A stretch of DNA of 38,539 bases, taken from Bacteroidales bacterium (GTDB taxonomy: Bacteria > Bacteroidota > Bacteroidia > Bacteroidales > JAIPAH01). The position numbers were made by a program, and so were the translations under genes. The first letter of the stretch is position 1, and the number at the start of each line of letters is the position of its first letter. The DNA lies in NCBI GenBank assembly GCA_021738485.1, contig JAIPBX010000018.1, positions 1 through 38,539 of the forward strand, given 5' to 3'. The notes beneath the pieces were generated by a model. It was not told the DNA's origin and ran no database searches. It was given only the letters and a program-made list of their open reading frames with translations. Shown in pieces: positions 24,151 through 31,551 of the stretch.

Positions 24151-26457
24151 TTAAAACGAAAGATCAAAACCGAAACTTGGCATTATGGGTAACTGGTCAA
24201 TCCTTTCATTGGTAACGCGGTCCACAAAGAATACGTTCTCCCTGTTGTAGGCGTTTGTTACTCCAATATTGATATTCAGTTTAGAATTGGGACCCAGGTA
24301 AAATATCTTTTTCAGCCCCAGGTCCAGGCGATGATAGTATGACAACCTTGCTTCGTTGTACTCGGCATAAAGCAATTCGAATTGTTCGTTAACCGTGGTA
24401 TAATCCGTATCAATACCGTCTTCGAAATTAATCTGGCCGTAAGCGCCCTGGGTTTGGGTGAATGGGAAGGGAGATCCCAGGTTCCAGCGAGCATTTGCTT
24501 TCCAGTCGTCATGTTTGCCAAAAGTGTAGTTAGCGACAATATTCAGGTTATGGCGCCGGTCATAATGCGGACTATAGGTATCAAAAGCATCTTTGCGGGT
24601 TACATATCCCAGCGTATAAACCGTGTATATGTTTGCTTTGCCGGTTTTGTATTCAAGGGTGATATCAGCTCCGTATGCTTGTCCCTTTTCTATAATGAAG
24701 TCCTTCACAAGCCGATCCGGTTGATCCGGGTTCGTGTTTTCATCATAAAGTTTGTTCCTGTTGATGTTAGTTAGCTGGGAGAAATTCTTGAAATAGCCTT
24801 CAATGTTGGTACTCAGCTTATCGGAGAAGTCATATTCAACCCCCACCACCAGGTGCTCTGACTTCTGAAGGCTATGGTTGATCCTTTCGCCTCTGAATGT
24901 ATCAGGTAAATTTTCCGGCCCCGATAAAATTCCGTAAAACAGATTCACTACATCCTTACTGCTTTTGGCACTGATAAGGTTTTGAGAATAGAGCCCCCCC
25001 GCCATCTTAAAACGAAGTTGCTCATTGGCATTATATTTTAGGGCAATCCTGGGTTCGGCAGAGAGGGCAGAATGAGAGCCATAATATTGTAAGCGTAGCC
25101 CAGGCTCTAGAATCCAATTATCTAACAAAAATTTACCTTTTGCGAATCCAGATAGATCCGTGGTGTTTTGTTTTTGCTGAATTTTTCGGCCTACCGCGTT
25201 GGTGAAATAAAAATCTGTTGTAAAGCCATTGATGCGTATCCCGTACTGCAATTTGTTGTCTCCCTGGATATAAGAAACATCCAGCCCCAGATCAAAGCCG
25301 TTAATACTGCTTGTGCGAGGCTCGGTGGAGATATTGTCCATTCTCGCTTCATAATCTGAATAAGCAAAGTAACCTTCTATGAGTATGGGGCTGGCACCGG
25401 GAATAATTACGAAGTTGGAGCCTGCTCCCAGGGCATCCCATTGGAAATCGGACAAGGCCCGGTAATTATTGACACGGTCCTGGTAATTAAAACCGAAAAA
25501 GTTTATTTTACTCCCGTTTTTGGTATTAAGGGATACTTTTCCATACAAATCAGTAAATGAAAAAGGAAGGCCGTCCTCGTTAGCATAAGAATATAATGTA
25601 TTAGCGGTTTCATTGAGATAGGAATGTTTGGCCGAAAGGATGAATGAAGAGCTTCCTTCGCCTTCATCTGTCAGTTTTTTTATCGGTCCTTCTACATTGA
25701 GCTTAGCTCCGAAAGTGTTGGCCGATAGGTTGCCGGTATGGCGCGTTTTATTGCCGTCCCTGGTAGTGATGTCCATAACCGACGAAATTCGTCCGCCGTA
25801 TTCGGCTCCGAATCCTCCTGTATGTACCTCAACGTTTCGGATAATATCCGTATCAAAAACCGAGAATAGCCCTATGGAGTGAAAGGGGTTGTATATTGTC
25901 ATGCCGTCCAGCAACACTTTATTCTGGATTGGCGAACCTCCTCTGATATAAAGCTGTCCTCCCTGGTCGCCGGTAAAAATCACCCCGGGCAATACCTGCA
26001 TGTATTGAGCAATATCAGGCTGGCCACCAACACTGGGGATGCGCTTGATATCGAGTGGCGTTAGCTTGACCATGGATGTTTGGGTTTCCGTGCGGGCTTC
26101 AGTTTTTTTGGCAGAAACATTAACCCCTTCAATATTAACCGATCCCGGGGTCAGGTATAACTTTTTGGTTTTTACCTGGCCTTCTTTTAAGCTGATAGGC
26201 TTGTGCAGGGTATCATACCCCATAAATGTGACGGTGAGTGTGTAATCTCCCGGTGGGATGTCAGTGATCGTAAAAAAGCCGTTATTATCGGTGGTGGCCC
26301 CATAAGTGGTGCCTTCCATGTAAACATTAGTATATATAACAGGTTCTCCGGTTTTGGCCGAATAAACGAATCCGCGAACAATGGCTTCCTGAGATACAAC
26401 ATTACTTATCGTAATGAACAGAGCAGCCACGAAGAGAAGTGCTTTTGGTTTTGGCAT
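24151..26457 (-). CDS. TonB-dependent outer-membrane receptor with carboxypeptidase-like N-terminal domain
   Basis: The 768-residue protein has a signal peptide (1-22, ending SNVVSQ) and a carboxypeptidase D regulatory-like domain (about 24-105; IVRGFVYSAKTGEPV, GATTDNNGFF, GDYTLTV). A plug domain follows (about 125-235; MQVLPGV, GGQLYIRGGSPIQNKVLLDG, EYGGRISSVM), then a 22-strand-type barrel ending in F, as outer-membrane barrels do. It imports a ligand using TonB energy. At 768 residues and without a SusD neighbour it is not a SusC protein; the ligand is unknown. AAGGAAGG lies 3 bases before the ATG, an unusually strong ribosome-binding site for this phylum. It is a single-gene unit. Confidence 0.93.
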   Translation of the reverse strand: MPKPKALLFVAALFITISNVVSQEAIVRGFVYSAKTGEPVIYTNVYMEGTTYGATTDNNGFFTITDIPPGDYTLTVTFMGYDTLHKPISLKEGQVKTKKLYLTPGSVNIEGVNVSAKKTEARTETQTSMVKLTPLDIKRIPSVGGQPDIAQYMQVLPGVIFTGDQGGQLYIRGGSPIQNKVLLDGMTIYNPFHSIGLFSVFDTDIIRNVEVHTGGFGAEYGGRISSVMDITTRDGNKTRHTGNLSANTFGAKLNVEGPIKKLTDEGEGSSSFILSAKHSYLNETANTLYSYANEDGLPFSFTDLYGKVSLNTKNGSKINFFGFNYQDRVNNYRALSDFQWDALGAGSNFVIIPGASPILIEGYFAYSDYEARMDNISTEPRTSSINGFDLGLDVSYIQGDNKLQYGIRINGFTTDFYFTNAVGRKIQQKQNTTDLSGFAKGKFLLDNWILEPGLRLQYYGSHSALSAEPRIALKYNANEQLRFKMAGGLYSQNLISAKSSKDVVNLFYGILSGPENLPDTFRGERINHSLQKSEHLVVGVEYDFSDKLSTNIEGYFKNFSQLTNINRNKLYDENTNPDQPDRLVKDFIIEKGQAYGADITLEYKTGKANIYTVYTLGYVTRKDAFDTYSPHYDRRHNLNIVANYTFGKHDDWKANARWNLGSPFPFTQTQGAYGQINFEDGIDTDYTTVNEQFELLYAEYNEARLSYYHRLDLGLKKIFYLGPNSKLNINIGVTNAYNRENVFFVDRVTNERIDQLPIMPSFGFDLSF

Positions 26458-26486
26458 AATCCTTCCTTTAGTTTTTTAAGGGAAAA

Positions 26487-26494
26487 CAAAATTA
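26487..26494 (-). promoter_or_regulatory. Candidate -7 box TAATTTTG of the TonB-dependent receptor gene
   Basis: This is an exact TAnnTTTG match on the minus strand, 29 bases before the ATG. A TTG lies only 14 bases upstream of it, which is short for a -33 element. Confidence 0.4.
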
Positions 26495-26541
26495 AAATAT
26501 TTTAACTGCAATCCGGGAAAAAAAGAGGGTTTATGCAATGG

Positions 26542-26958
26542 CTATTGGATTATCCTGGTTTTTAACCGGGCATCCGGAAGCATGCATTGCTCCCTTCGCT
26601 TAAAAATCCTGTAACGATTTGCTGCAATCAACCGATATATTCCATCCCGGATTTTTTTTGGTAAGATTTTTAAAAGGCGCAAAAGGTTGTATGGAAAACG
26701 TAAATATTTTGCAATTTGAATGACGGCGTCCGATAAGGTATATATATGACCATTATCCACAAAGATGACACTCATATCCGCTGATATCCCCGGAGGTAAT
26801 TCAGAAGAAAATGCCTGTCCCAGCGAGGTCTCGGAGTGAGTAAAGCGGATGAGGCCGCTACGGTCATACCTGGCGATGATATGTACCGAACCGTTGCATA
26901 TAACGCAGTGACCATCGTAGATAATAAGCTTCTGCGGAATTTTTTGATAATTAACCAT
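26542..26958 (-). CDS. DCC-family (DUF393) thiol-disulfide oxidoreductase-like protein
   Basis: From the ATG at 26958 the protein has 138 residues. It carries the family motif YDGHCVIC (14-21), the DxxCxxC signature that names the group, plus a C-terminal REQCMLPDARLKTR typical of the family's last helix. The fold is predicted to be thioredoxin-like, but the physiological role of DCC proteins is not known. The frame also has an ATG at 27009, adding 17 residues (MVAYDFVLIIKDFKKEG). I prefer the inner start because it gives the usual length and follows an AGAAGGA stretch. The gene diverges from isocitrate dehydrogenase. Confidence 0.83.
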   Translation of the reverse strand: MVNYQKIPQKLIIYDGHCVICNGSVHIIARYDRSGLIRFTHSETSLGQAFSSELPPGISADMSVIFVDNGHIYTLSDAVIQIAKYLRFPYNLLRLLKILPKKIRDGIYRLIAANRYRIFKRREQCMLPDARLKTRIIQ

Positions 26959-27116
26959 TCCTTCTTTTTTGAAATCCTTGATTATTAGAACAAAATCGTA
27001 TGCAACCATGTTTATTTTTAAAACATATCGCTAAATTATCAGATTTCACTATATTTATGGGCTAAATATGAACAAATGAACATAAGCATATAGTATAATA
27101 AAAAAACAAGTTTTAA

Positions 27117-28349
27117 ATGGAGAAAATTAAAGTGCAAAATCCTGTGGTTGAATTGGATGGCGATGAAATGACCCGGGTTATCTGGCAGTTTATTAAGGAG
27201 AAGTTAATCTTTCCTTATGTGGATGTCGAAACCAAGTATTATGATTTAAGTATCCAAAGCAGAGATGCCACAAACGACCGGATAACTGTTGATGCTGCCG
27301 AAGCTATTCAGAAATATCATGTCGGGATTAAATGTGCCACCATTACACCGGATGAAAAAAGAGTGGAAGAATTTAACCTAAAAAACATGTACCGCTCCCC
27401 GAATGGTACGATCAGAAATATTATCGGCGGAACGATTTTCCGGGAGCCGATCCTGATCAACAATGTCCCAAGGTATGTGCCGGGTTGGAAAAAACCTATT
27501 GTGGTTGGCAGACATGCATTCGGGGATCAATATAAAGCCACCGATTTTGTTGTAAAAGGAAAAGGAACCCTGACGCTAACGTTCACCCCCGAAGACGGCG
27601 GAGAACCACAAGAGCATCATGTTTATGATTTTGAGGGAGAAGGTGGTGTGGCTATGTCGATGTACAACACCGAGGAATCGATTCGCGGCTTTGCCCACGC
27701 ATGTTTTAAACAAGCTTTGAAAAAACAGTATCCTTTATATCTCTCTACCAAGAACACCATACTAAAACAATATGACGGGCGGTTTAAAGATATTTTTCAA
27801 TCCATTTATGAATCGGATTATAAACAACAGTTTGAAGAACTGGGAATAACGTACGAACACCGCTTAATCGATGATATGGTAGCCGCCGCTTTGAAATGGG
27901 AAGGCGGTTTTGTATGGGCCTGCAAGAACTATGACGGGGATGTGCAGTCGGATACCATTGCACAAGGCTACGGGTCCCTGGGCCTTATGACTTCGGTGTT
28001 GTTGACTCCTGATGGAAAAACCCTGGAGGCTGAAGCTGCCCATGGCACTGTAACAAGGCACTTCAGAAGGCATCAGGAAGGCAAAAAAACCTCTACCAAT
28101 CCCATAGCTTCCATTTTCGCATGGACCAGGGGACTGGAACATCGAGGTAAACTTGATAACAACCAGGAACTTGTGGTTTTTGCCCAATCCCTGGAAAAAG
28201 TATGCATAGAAACCGTGGAGTCGGGTAAGATGACCAAAGACTTGGCCTTACTGATTCATGGGGATTCAATGACAGCAGAACACTATCTGTCTACTGAGGA
28301 TTTCCTGGAACAAATTGACCGGAATCTCCAGGCAGAGCTTTCAAAATGA
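27117..28349 (+). CDS. icd: NADP-dependent isocitrate dehydrogenase, homodimeric type II
   Basis: The 410-residue enzyme oxidises isocitrate to 2-oxoglutarate and CO2 in the TCA cycle. The N-terminus [14 protein letters not shown] and the blocks [26 protein letters not shown] and LIDDMVAA are typical of the eukaryote-like subfamily II, as in mammalian IDH1 and some bacteria. They differ from the E. coli type. The length fits the subfamily. Citrate synthase follows after 16 bases, so the two are an operon for the citrate-to-2-oxoglutarate branch. Aconitase, the step between them, is not in the window. Confidence 0.95.
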   Translation: MEKIKVQNPVVELDGDEMTRVIWQFIKEKLIFPYVDVETKYYDLSIQSRDATNDRITVDAAEAIQKYHVGIKCATITPDEKRVEEFNLKNMYRSPNGTIRNIIGGTIFREPILINNVPRYVPGWKKPIVVGRHAFGDQYKATDFVVKGKGTLTLTFTPEDGGEPQEHHVYDFEGEGGVAMSMYNTEESIRGFAHACFKQALKKQYPLYLSTKNTILKQYDGRFKDIFQSIYESDYKQQFEELGITYEHRLIDDMVAAALKWEGGFVWACKNYDGDVQSDTIAQGYGSLGLMTSVLLTPDGKTLEAEAAHGTVTRHFRRHQEGKKTSTNPIASIFAWTRGLEHRGKLDNNQELVVFAQSLEKVCIETVESGKMTKDLALLIHGDSMTAEHYLSTEDFLEQIDRNLQAELSK

Positions 28350-28365
28350 TAAAAATTGAAAAATT

Positions 28366-29685
28366 ATGGCAACGTTAAAAGAGAAGCTTTACAAGAAAAT
28401 TGAAGAGCACCGACCCAGGACAGAAAACCTGGTAAAAAACAATAGTGATGTAGTTGTGGATAAGATTACCATAGGACAAGTAATTGGCGGCATGCGGGGA
28501 GTGAAAAGCCTTGTTACGGATATCTCCTATCTCGACCCCGATGAAGGTATTCGGTATCGCGGATACACGCTACCGGAGGTCTTTAAAAAACTCCCCAAAC
28601 CCAAAGGCGCTGAAATGCCCTATGTGGAAGGATTGTTTTATTTATTGCTGACCGGCGACATCCCTTCGGAAACGGAAGTGGGGGAAGTGGCCGATGAATT
28701 TGCCAAACGGCGGATTCTTCCCCGGTATGTCTATGAGGTTATCGATTCGTTCCCCTGTTGCAGTCACCCGATGACGATTTTTTCATCAGCCATCATGACC
28801 CTGCAGCGCGAATCTTTCTTTACCAAAAAGTATGAAGCCGGTATGCCGAAATCAGAGTATTGGGATCCGACTTTTGAGGATGCCATGAATCTTCTGGCCA
28901 AGCTGCCGGAGATAGGCACCTATATTTATGCCAAGTTATACAGAGATGGAGAAAGAATACAATCGAATCCTTCCCTTGACATGGGAGGTAATTTTGCTCA
29001 TATGATGGGCATCGACAAACCCTATGATGATGTCTCACGACTGCATTTTATTATTCATGCCGATCACGAAAGTGGTAATGTGAGCGCTCATACAGGCCAT
29101 CTTGTGGCCAGCTCATTGTCTGATGTCTATCTGTCTATTGCTTCGATGATCAACGGCCTGGCAGGGCCCCTCCACGGAAGGGCCAACCAGGAAGTGCTTA
29201 AATGGTTGCAAGGTGTTTATGATAAGATGGGAGGAAAAATCCCCACGGAAGAGGAGATGAGACAGTTTGTATGGGATACCCTCAATGCCGGCCATGTTAT
29301 CCCCGGATACGGGCATGCGGTGCTGCGTAAGACCGACCCGCGCTATATGATTCAACGGGAATTTAGCCTCAAACATCTTAATAATGATGCTTTATTCAAA
29401 TACGTGGATCTGCTCTACAGGGTCGTGCCTCCCATATTGAAACAGCAGGGCAAAGCGAAAAATCCCTGGCCCAACCTTGATGCGCAAACCGGTGTGATTC
29501 AATGGCACTACGGTGTGACGGAATACGATTTCTATACGGTTTTATTTGGAATAGGAAGAGCGATAGGTATTACAGCTAATATCGTTTGGGATAGAGCATT
29601 AGGATATCCACTGGAGCGACCTAAGTCGGTTACTACCGAAATGCTTGAACAAATCGCTCAAAAGAGTGAGAAGAAAAAGCAATGA
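28366..29685 (+). CDS. gltA: Citrate synthase, eukaryotic-like form
   Basis: The 439-residue enzyme condenses acetyl-CoA and oxaloacetate. Catalytic elements match the eukaryotic-like form: HADHESGNVSAH with H242, GPLHGRANQEV with H270, PGYGHAVLRKTDPR with H317, and NLDAQTG with D372. By alignment with pig heart enzyme, H242, H317 and D372 are the expected catalytic trio (pig H274, H320, D375 by family knowledge). It is cytosolic, 16 bases after icd. A possible terminator with a long loop overlaps the next gene's promoter. Confidence 0.95.
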   Translation: MATLKEKLYKKIEEHRPRTENLVKNNSDVVVDKITIGQVIGGMRGVKSLVTDISYLDPDEGIRYRGYTLPEVFKKLPKPKGAEMPYVEGLFYLLLTGDIPSETEVGEVADEFAKRRILPRYVYEVIDSFPCCSHPMTIFSSAIMTLQRESFFTKKYEAGMPKSEYWDPTFEDAMNLLAKLPEIGTYIYAKLYRDGERIQSNPSLDMGGNFAHMMGIDKPYDDVSRLHFIIHADHESGNVSAHTGHLVASSLSDVYLSIASMINGLAGPLHGRANQEVLKWLQGVYDKMGGKIPTEEEMRQFVWDTLNAGHVIPGYGHAVLRKTDPRYMIQREFSLKHLNNDALFKYVDLLYRVVPPILKQQGKAKNPWPNLDAQTGVIQWHYGVTEYDFYTVLFGIGRAIGITANIVWDRALGYPLERPKSVTTEMLEQIAQKSEKKKQ

Positions 29686-29712
29686 GGTAAACTGCCGGTT
29701 TTTGTTTGGTAG

Positions 29713-29766
29713 AAGCTGCTTGGAATGTGCATGAGAATTTGTATCTTTCAGGCAGCTTTTAATTTT
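29713..29766 (+). terminator. Possible terminator of gltA overlapping the next promoter
   Basis: AAGCTGC (29713-29719) can pair with GCAGCTT (29752-29758), followed by TTAATTTT. The loop is long (32 bases), so this is uncertain. The T-rich tail is also the -7 box of the yjbQ-family gene. Confidence 0.3.
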
Positions 29767-29767
29767 G
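29738..29767 (+). promoter_or_regulatory. Promoter TTTG-N18-TAATTTTG of the YjbQ-family gene
   Basis: TTTG (29738-29741) and TAATTTTG (29760-29767) match both Bacteroidetes promoter elements with an 18-base spacer. The ATG at 29775 follows only 7 bases after the -7 box, so transcripts should be leaderless or nearly so. Confidence 0.65.
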
Positions 29768-29774
29768 TACCCAC

Positions 29775-30185
29775 ATGATTCAACAAAAAGAAATTACTTT
29801 AAGAAATTACCCGCGAGGGTATCACTTAATTACAAGCGAGATTGAAGGCGCACTGGAGGAGCTGCCTGAAAGAGGCATGGTAAACATATTTATCAAACAT
29901 ACATCCGCCGGCCTGACAATCAATGAGAATGCCGATCCTTCCGTGCGGACGGATTTTGAGACGATATTTAACCGCCTGGTGCCCGAAGGAGCTCCTTATT
30001 ATACTCACACCATGGAAGGAAGTGATGATATGCCGGCGCATGTCAAAGCTTCCCTGGTGGGAATGTCGGTTACTGTCCCCATAAAAAACGGTCGTCTTGA
30101 AATGGGCACATGGCAGGGAATCTATTTTTGTGAATTCCGAAACCGTGCAGGAAGAAGAAAGCTGGTATTAACGGTGTATTCCTGA
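29775..30185 (+). CDS. YjbQ family (UPF0047) protein
   Basis: The 136-residue protein matches the YjbQ/UPF0047 family: FIKHTSAGLTINENADPSVR, HTMEGSDDMPAH, MGTWQGIYFCEFR and RKLVLTVYS. Members are trimeric, with conserved His and Glu residues around a probable metal site. Some can substitute for thiamine-phosphate synthase, but the normal role is unsettled. It is a single gene with a close promoter. A dispersed repeat overlaps its stop codon region and a MITE-like element lies just beyond. Confidence 0.92.
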   Translation: MIQQKEITLRNYPRGYHLITSEIEGALEELPERGMVNIFIKHTSAGLTINENADPSVRTDFETIFNRLVPEGAPYYTHTMEGSDDMPAHVKASLVGMSVTVPIKNGRLEMGTWQGIYFCEFRNRAGRRKLVLTVYS

Positions 30186-30209
30186 CTAAAGTTTCGCACT
30201 TTAAAATTT
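30185..30209 (-). repeat. Dispersed repeat, copy C (inverted 25-bp core)
   Basis: On the minus strand it contains AAAGTGCGAAACTTTAGT, the same core as at 982-1006 and 7913-7937. A further shortened relative (ACGAAACTTTAGTAGTTAAT) lies on the plus strand at about 30458-30477, beyond the MITE-like element. Confidence 0.65.
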
Positions 30210-30246
30210 GAAATGGTAAAATATTAAAAGTTGATATAGAACTATT

Positions 30247-30398
30247 GAGTCCGGTCTAAAAAGGTCGAAAATATATTTTCAGCTACTTTTTACCCCAACC
30301 CTAAAGGGAGAAGTAGCTGAAAATCAGGCTCCCTTTAGGGATGGGGTGAAGCTGATTTTCAGCTTGCCTGATTTTAATCAAGTTTTTAGACCGGACTC
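30247..30398. mobile_element. MITE-like element, 152 bp, 16-bp terminal inverted repeats, 6-bp target duplication
   Basis: GAGTCCGGTCTAAAAA (30247-30262) and TTTTTAGACCGGACTC (30383-30398) are perfect inverted repeats. ACTATT flanks both ends directly (30241-30246 and 30399-30404), as a target-site duplication would. Internally, AGCTACTT/AAGTAGCT and ACCCCAACCCTAAAGGGAG/CTCCCTTTAGGGATGGGGT form further inverted pairs, so most of the element can fold. There is no reading frame for a transposase; it would need a transposase in trans. Confidence 0.85.
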
Positions 30399-30542
30399 AC
30401 TATTTAAAAAAGCAATCTTTTAATAAAAGATTAATATTCATGGTTCTAAAAAAGATACGAAACTTTAGTAGTTAATTATTTATACCAAATATAAATTTCC
30501 TCTTGCCACCGGTTTATTGAATTCATTTCTTCTTGAAAGCAA

Positions 30543-30550
30543 TAATTTTG
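30543..30550 (+). promoter_or_regulatory. Candidate -7 box TAATTTTG of the small Cys-rich membrane protein gene
   Basis: This is an exact TAnnTTTG match 21 bases before the ATG at 30572. An ATG at 30558 meets a stop after four more codons, so it is not the start. Confidence 0.4.
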
Positions 30551-30571
30551 TAAAAAAATGGGGAAGAAAAA

Positions 30572-30790
30572 ATGATTAAACTGATAGTTATAGCAGCTTT
30601 ACTGATATTGATTGCCGTTCTGGCGCTAGGATTTCGCATCTTTTTTGTTAAAAACGGGAAATTTCCTGAAACGGAGATAGGCCATAACCGCGAAATGATA
30701 AAAAGAGGTATTCACTGTCCGCGGACTATGGATATCGTTGAGCGGAAGGCTTGTAATTCGTGCTCAGCGGCTAAGACCGGATGTATGTAA
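30572..30790 (+). CDS. Small single-pass membrane protein with C-terminal Cys cluster
   Basis: The 72-residue protein has one N-terminal transmembrane helix (about 3-25) followed by VKNGKFPETEIGHN and a C-terminal segment with four cysteines (C49, C61, C64, C71; HCPRTMD, CNSCSAAKTGC). The GKFPxTxxGxN and GIHCxxTxD pieces recall small conserved membrane proteins of Bacteroidota; no function is known to me. The Cys spacing could bind a metal or Fe-S cluster, or be redox-active. Its 3' end overlaps the oppositely oriented acpH gene by 27 bases. It has a -7 box upstream. Confidence 0.72.
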   Translation: MIKLIVIAALLILIAVLALGFRIFFVKNGKFPETEIGHNREMIKRGIHCPRTMDIVERKACNSCSAAKTGCM

Positions 30791-31369
30791 CTCTTTTTTC
30801 TTTTCTTGCACCGATTGAATTATTTCCGGGAAGAATTGCTCGAATTCCTTTTTAAAATCATAATAATGAAGGGCTAAATCATCGACGGCCCCACTAAGTT
30901 GTGAATAGTAGGGAGTGCGGCGTGATAAACCGTGAAAGGCTCTGTCCAGGAAGTTCAGGTCGCCATAAGAGGCCAGCCAGTCTCTTTTCATAATAAAAGG
31001 AAGCAGGATTTTTGTCCGGCCCGGAAGTTTAAAAAAATTACGAAGCAATAGCAGGTAGGTTTCCGTTGTAAAATCTGTCAGTGGTATGCCGGAATAATCT
31101 TTCCAGTTGGAAGCCAGGAAATGATCGTAATACATGTCTATCACTACCCCGGAATATCTTCCCTGGCGTGGCTTAATACGTGCTATCCCCTGATGAACCA
31201 ACCGGTGCTGATCCGTATACTCATCAATGAAGCGATGAAGCTTTATGCCACACTGTATACCTTCTGCGAAGTTGTAAACATTTTTTCCCTTCACATGATC
31301 GGCTATAAAGTTGCCGATCTTTATATCATTATCCTTGCCCGAGAGATATAGATGTGCCAGGTAATTCAT
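30764..31369 (-). CDS. Acyl carrier protein phosphodiesterase (AcpH, DUF479)
   Basis: The 201-residue protein matches the AcpH/DUF479 family: NYLAHLYLSG, IKIGNFIADHVKG, GIKLHRFIDEYTDQH, and RYSGVVIDMYYDHFLA. AcpH removes the 4'-phosphopantetheine arm from acyl carrier protein; the His/Asp residues in these blocks fit a metal-dependent HD-like site. The ATG at 31369 gives the family-typical start MNYLAHLYL; the frame also has a TTG four codons earlier. It converges on the small Cys-rich gene with a 27-base overlap. Confidence 0.9.
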   Translation of the reverse strand: MNYLAHLYLSGKDNDIKIGNFIADHVKGKNVYNFAEGIQCGIKLHRFIDEYTDQHRLVHQGIARIKPRQGRYSGVVIDMYYDHFLASNWKDYSGIPLTDFTTETYLLLLRNFFKLPGRTKILLPFIMKRDWLASYGDLNFLDRAFHGLSRRTPYYSQLSGAVDDLALHYYDFKKEFEQFFPEIIQSVQEKKKELHTSGLSR

Positions 31370-31500
31370 ATTAAGCTGCAAAGTTACTTTATTCTAAGAA
31401 ATGTTCAGAACCCTGAAAATGTTTATTTAGAAATGTTTCATATTAGCAGGCCGACTGTTGAGATGCCCCTGGTGTGAAAAGCAAATTCAGAAAATATGAC

Positions 31501-31508
31501 TACATTTG
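31501..31508 (+). promoter_or_regulatory. Candidate -7 box TACATTTG of iorAB
   Basis: This is an exact TAnnTTTG match 43 bases before the iorA ATG. No -33 TTTG is seen at normal spacing. Confidence 0.4.
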
Positions 31509-31551
31509 TGAAATAAGCAATCAATAAAATTAAGATAAAAACAATCATACC

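Noticed and set aside
24151-26457. SusC-like identity for the TonB-dependent receptor
   Set aside because: It is too short (768 residues), has no SusD neighbour, and has no glycoside hydrolase next to it.
27117-29685. TCA operon including aconitase
   Set aside because: Only isocitrate dehydrogenase and citrate synthase are present. No aconitase frame exists on either strand.
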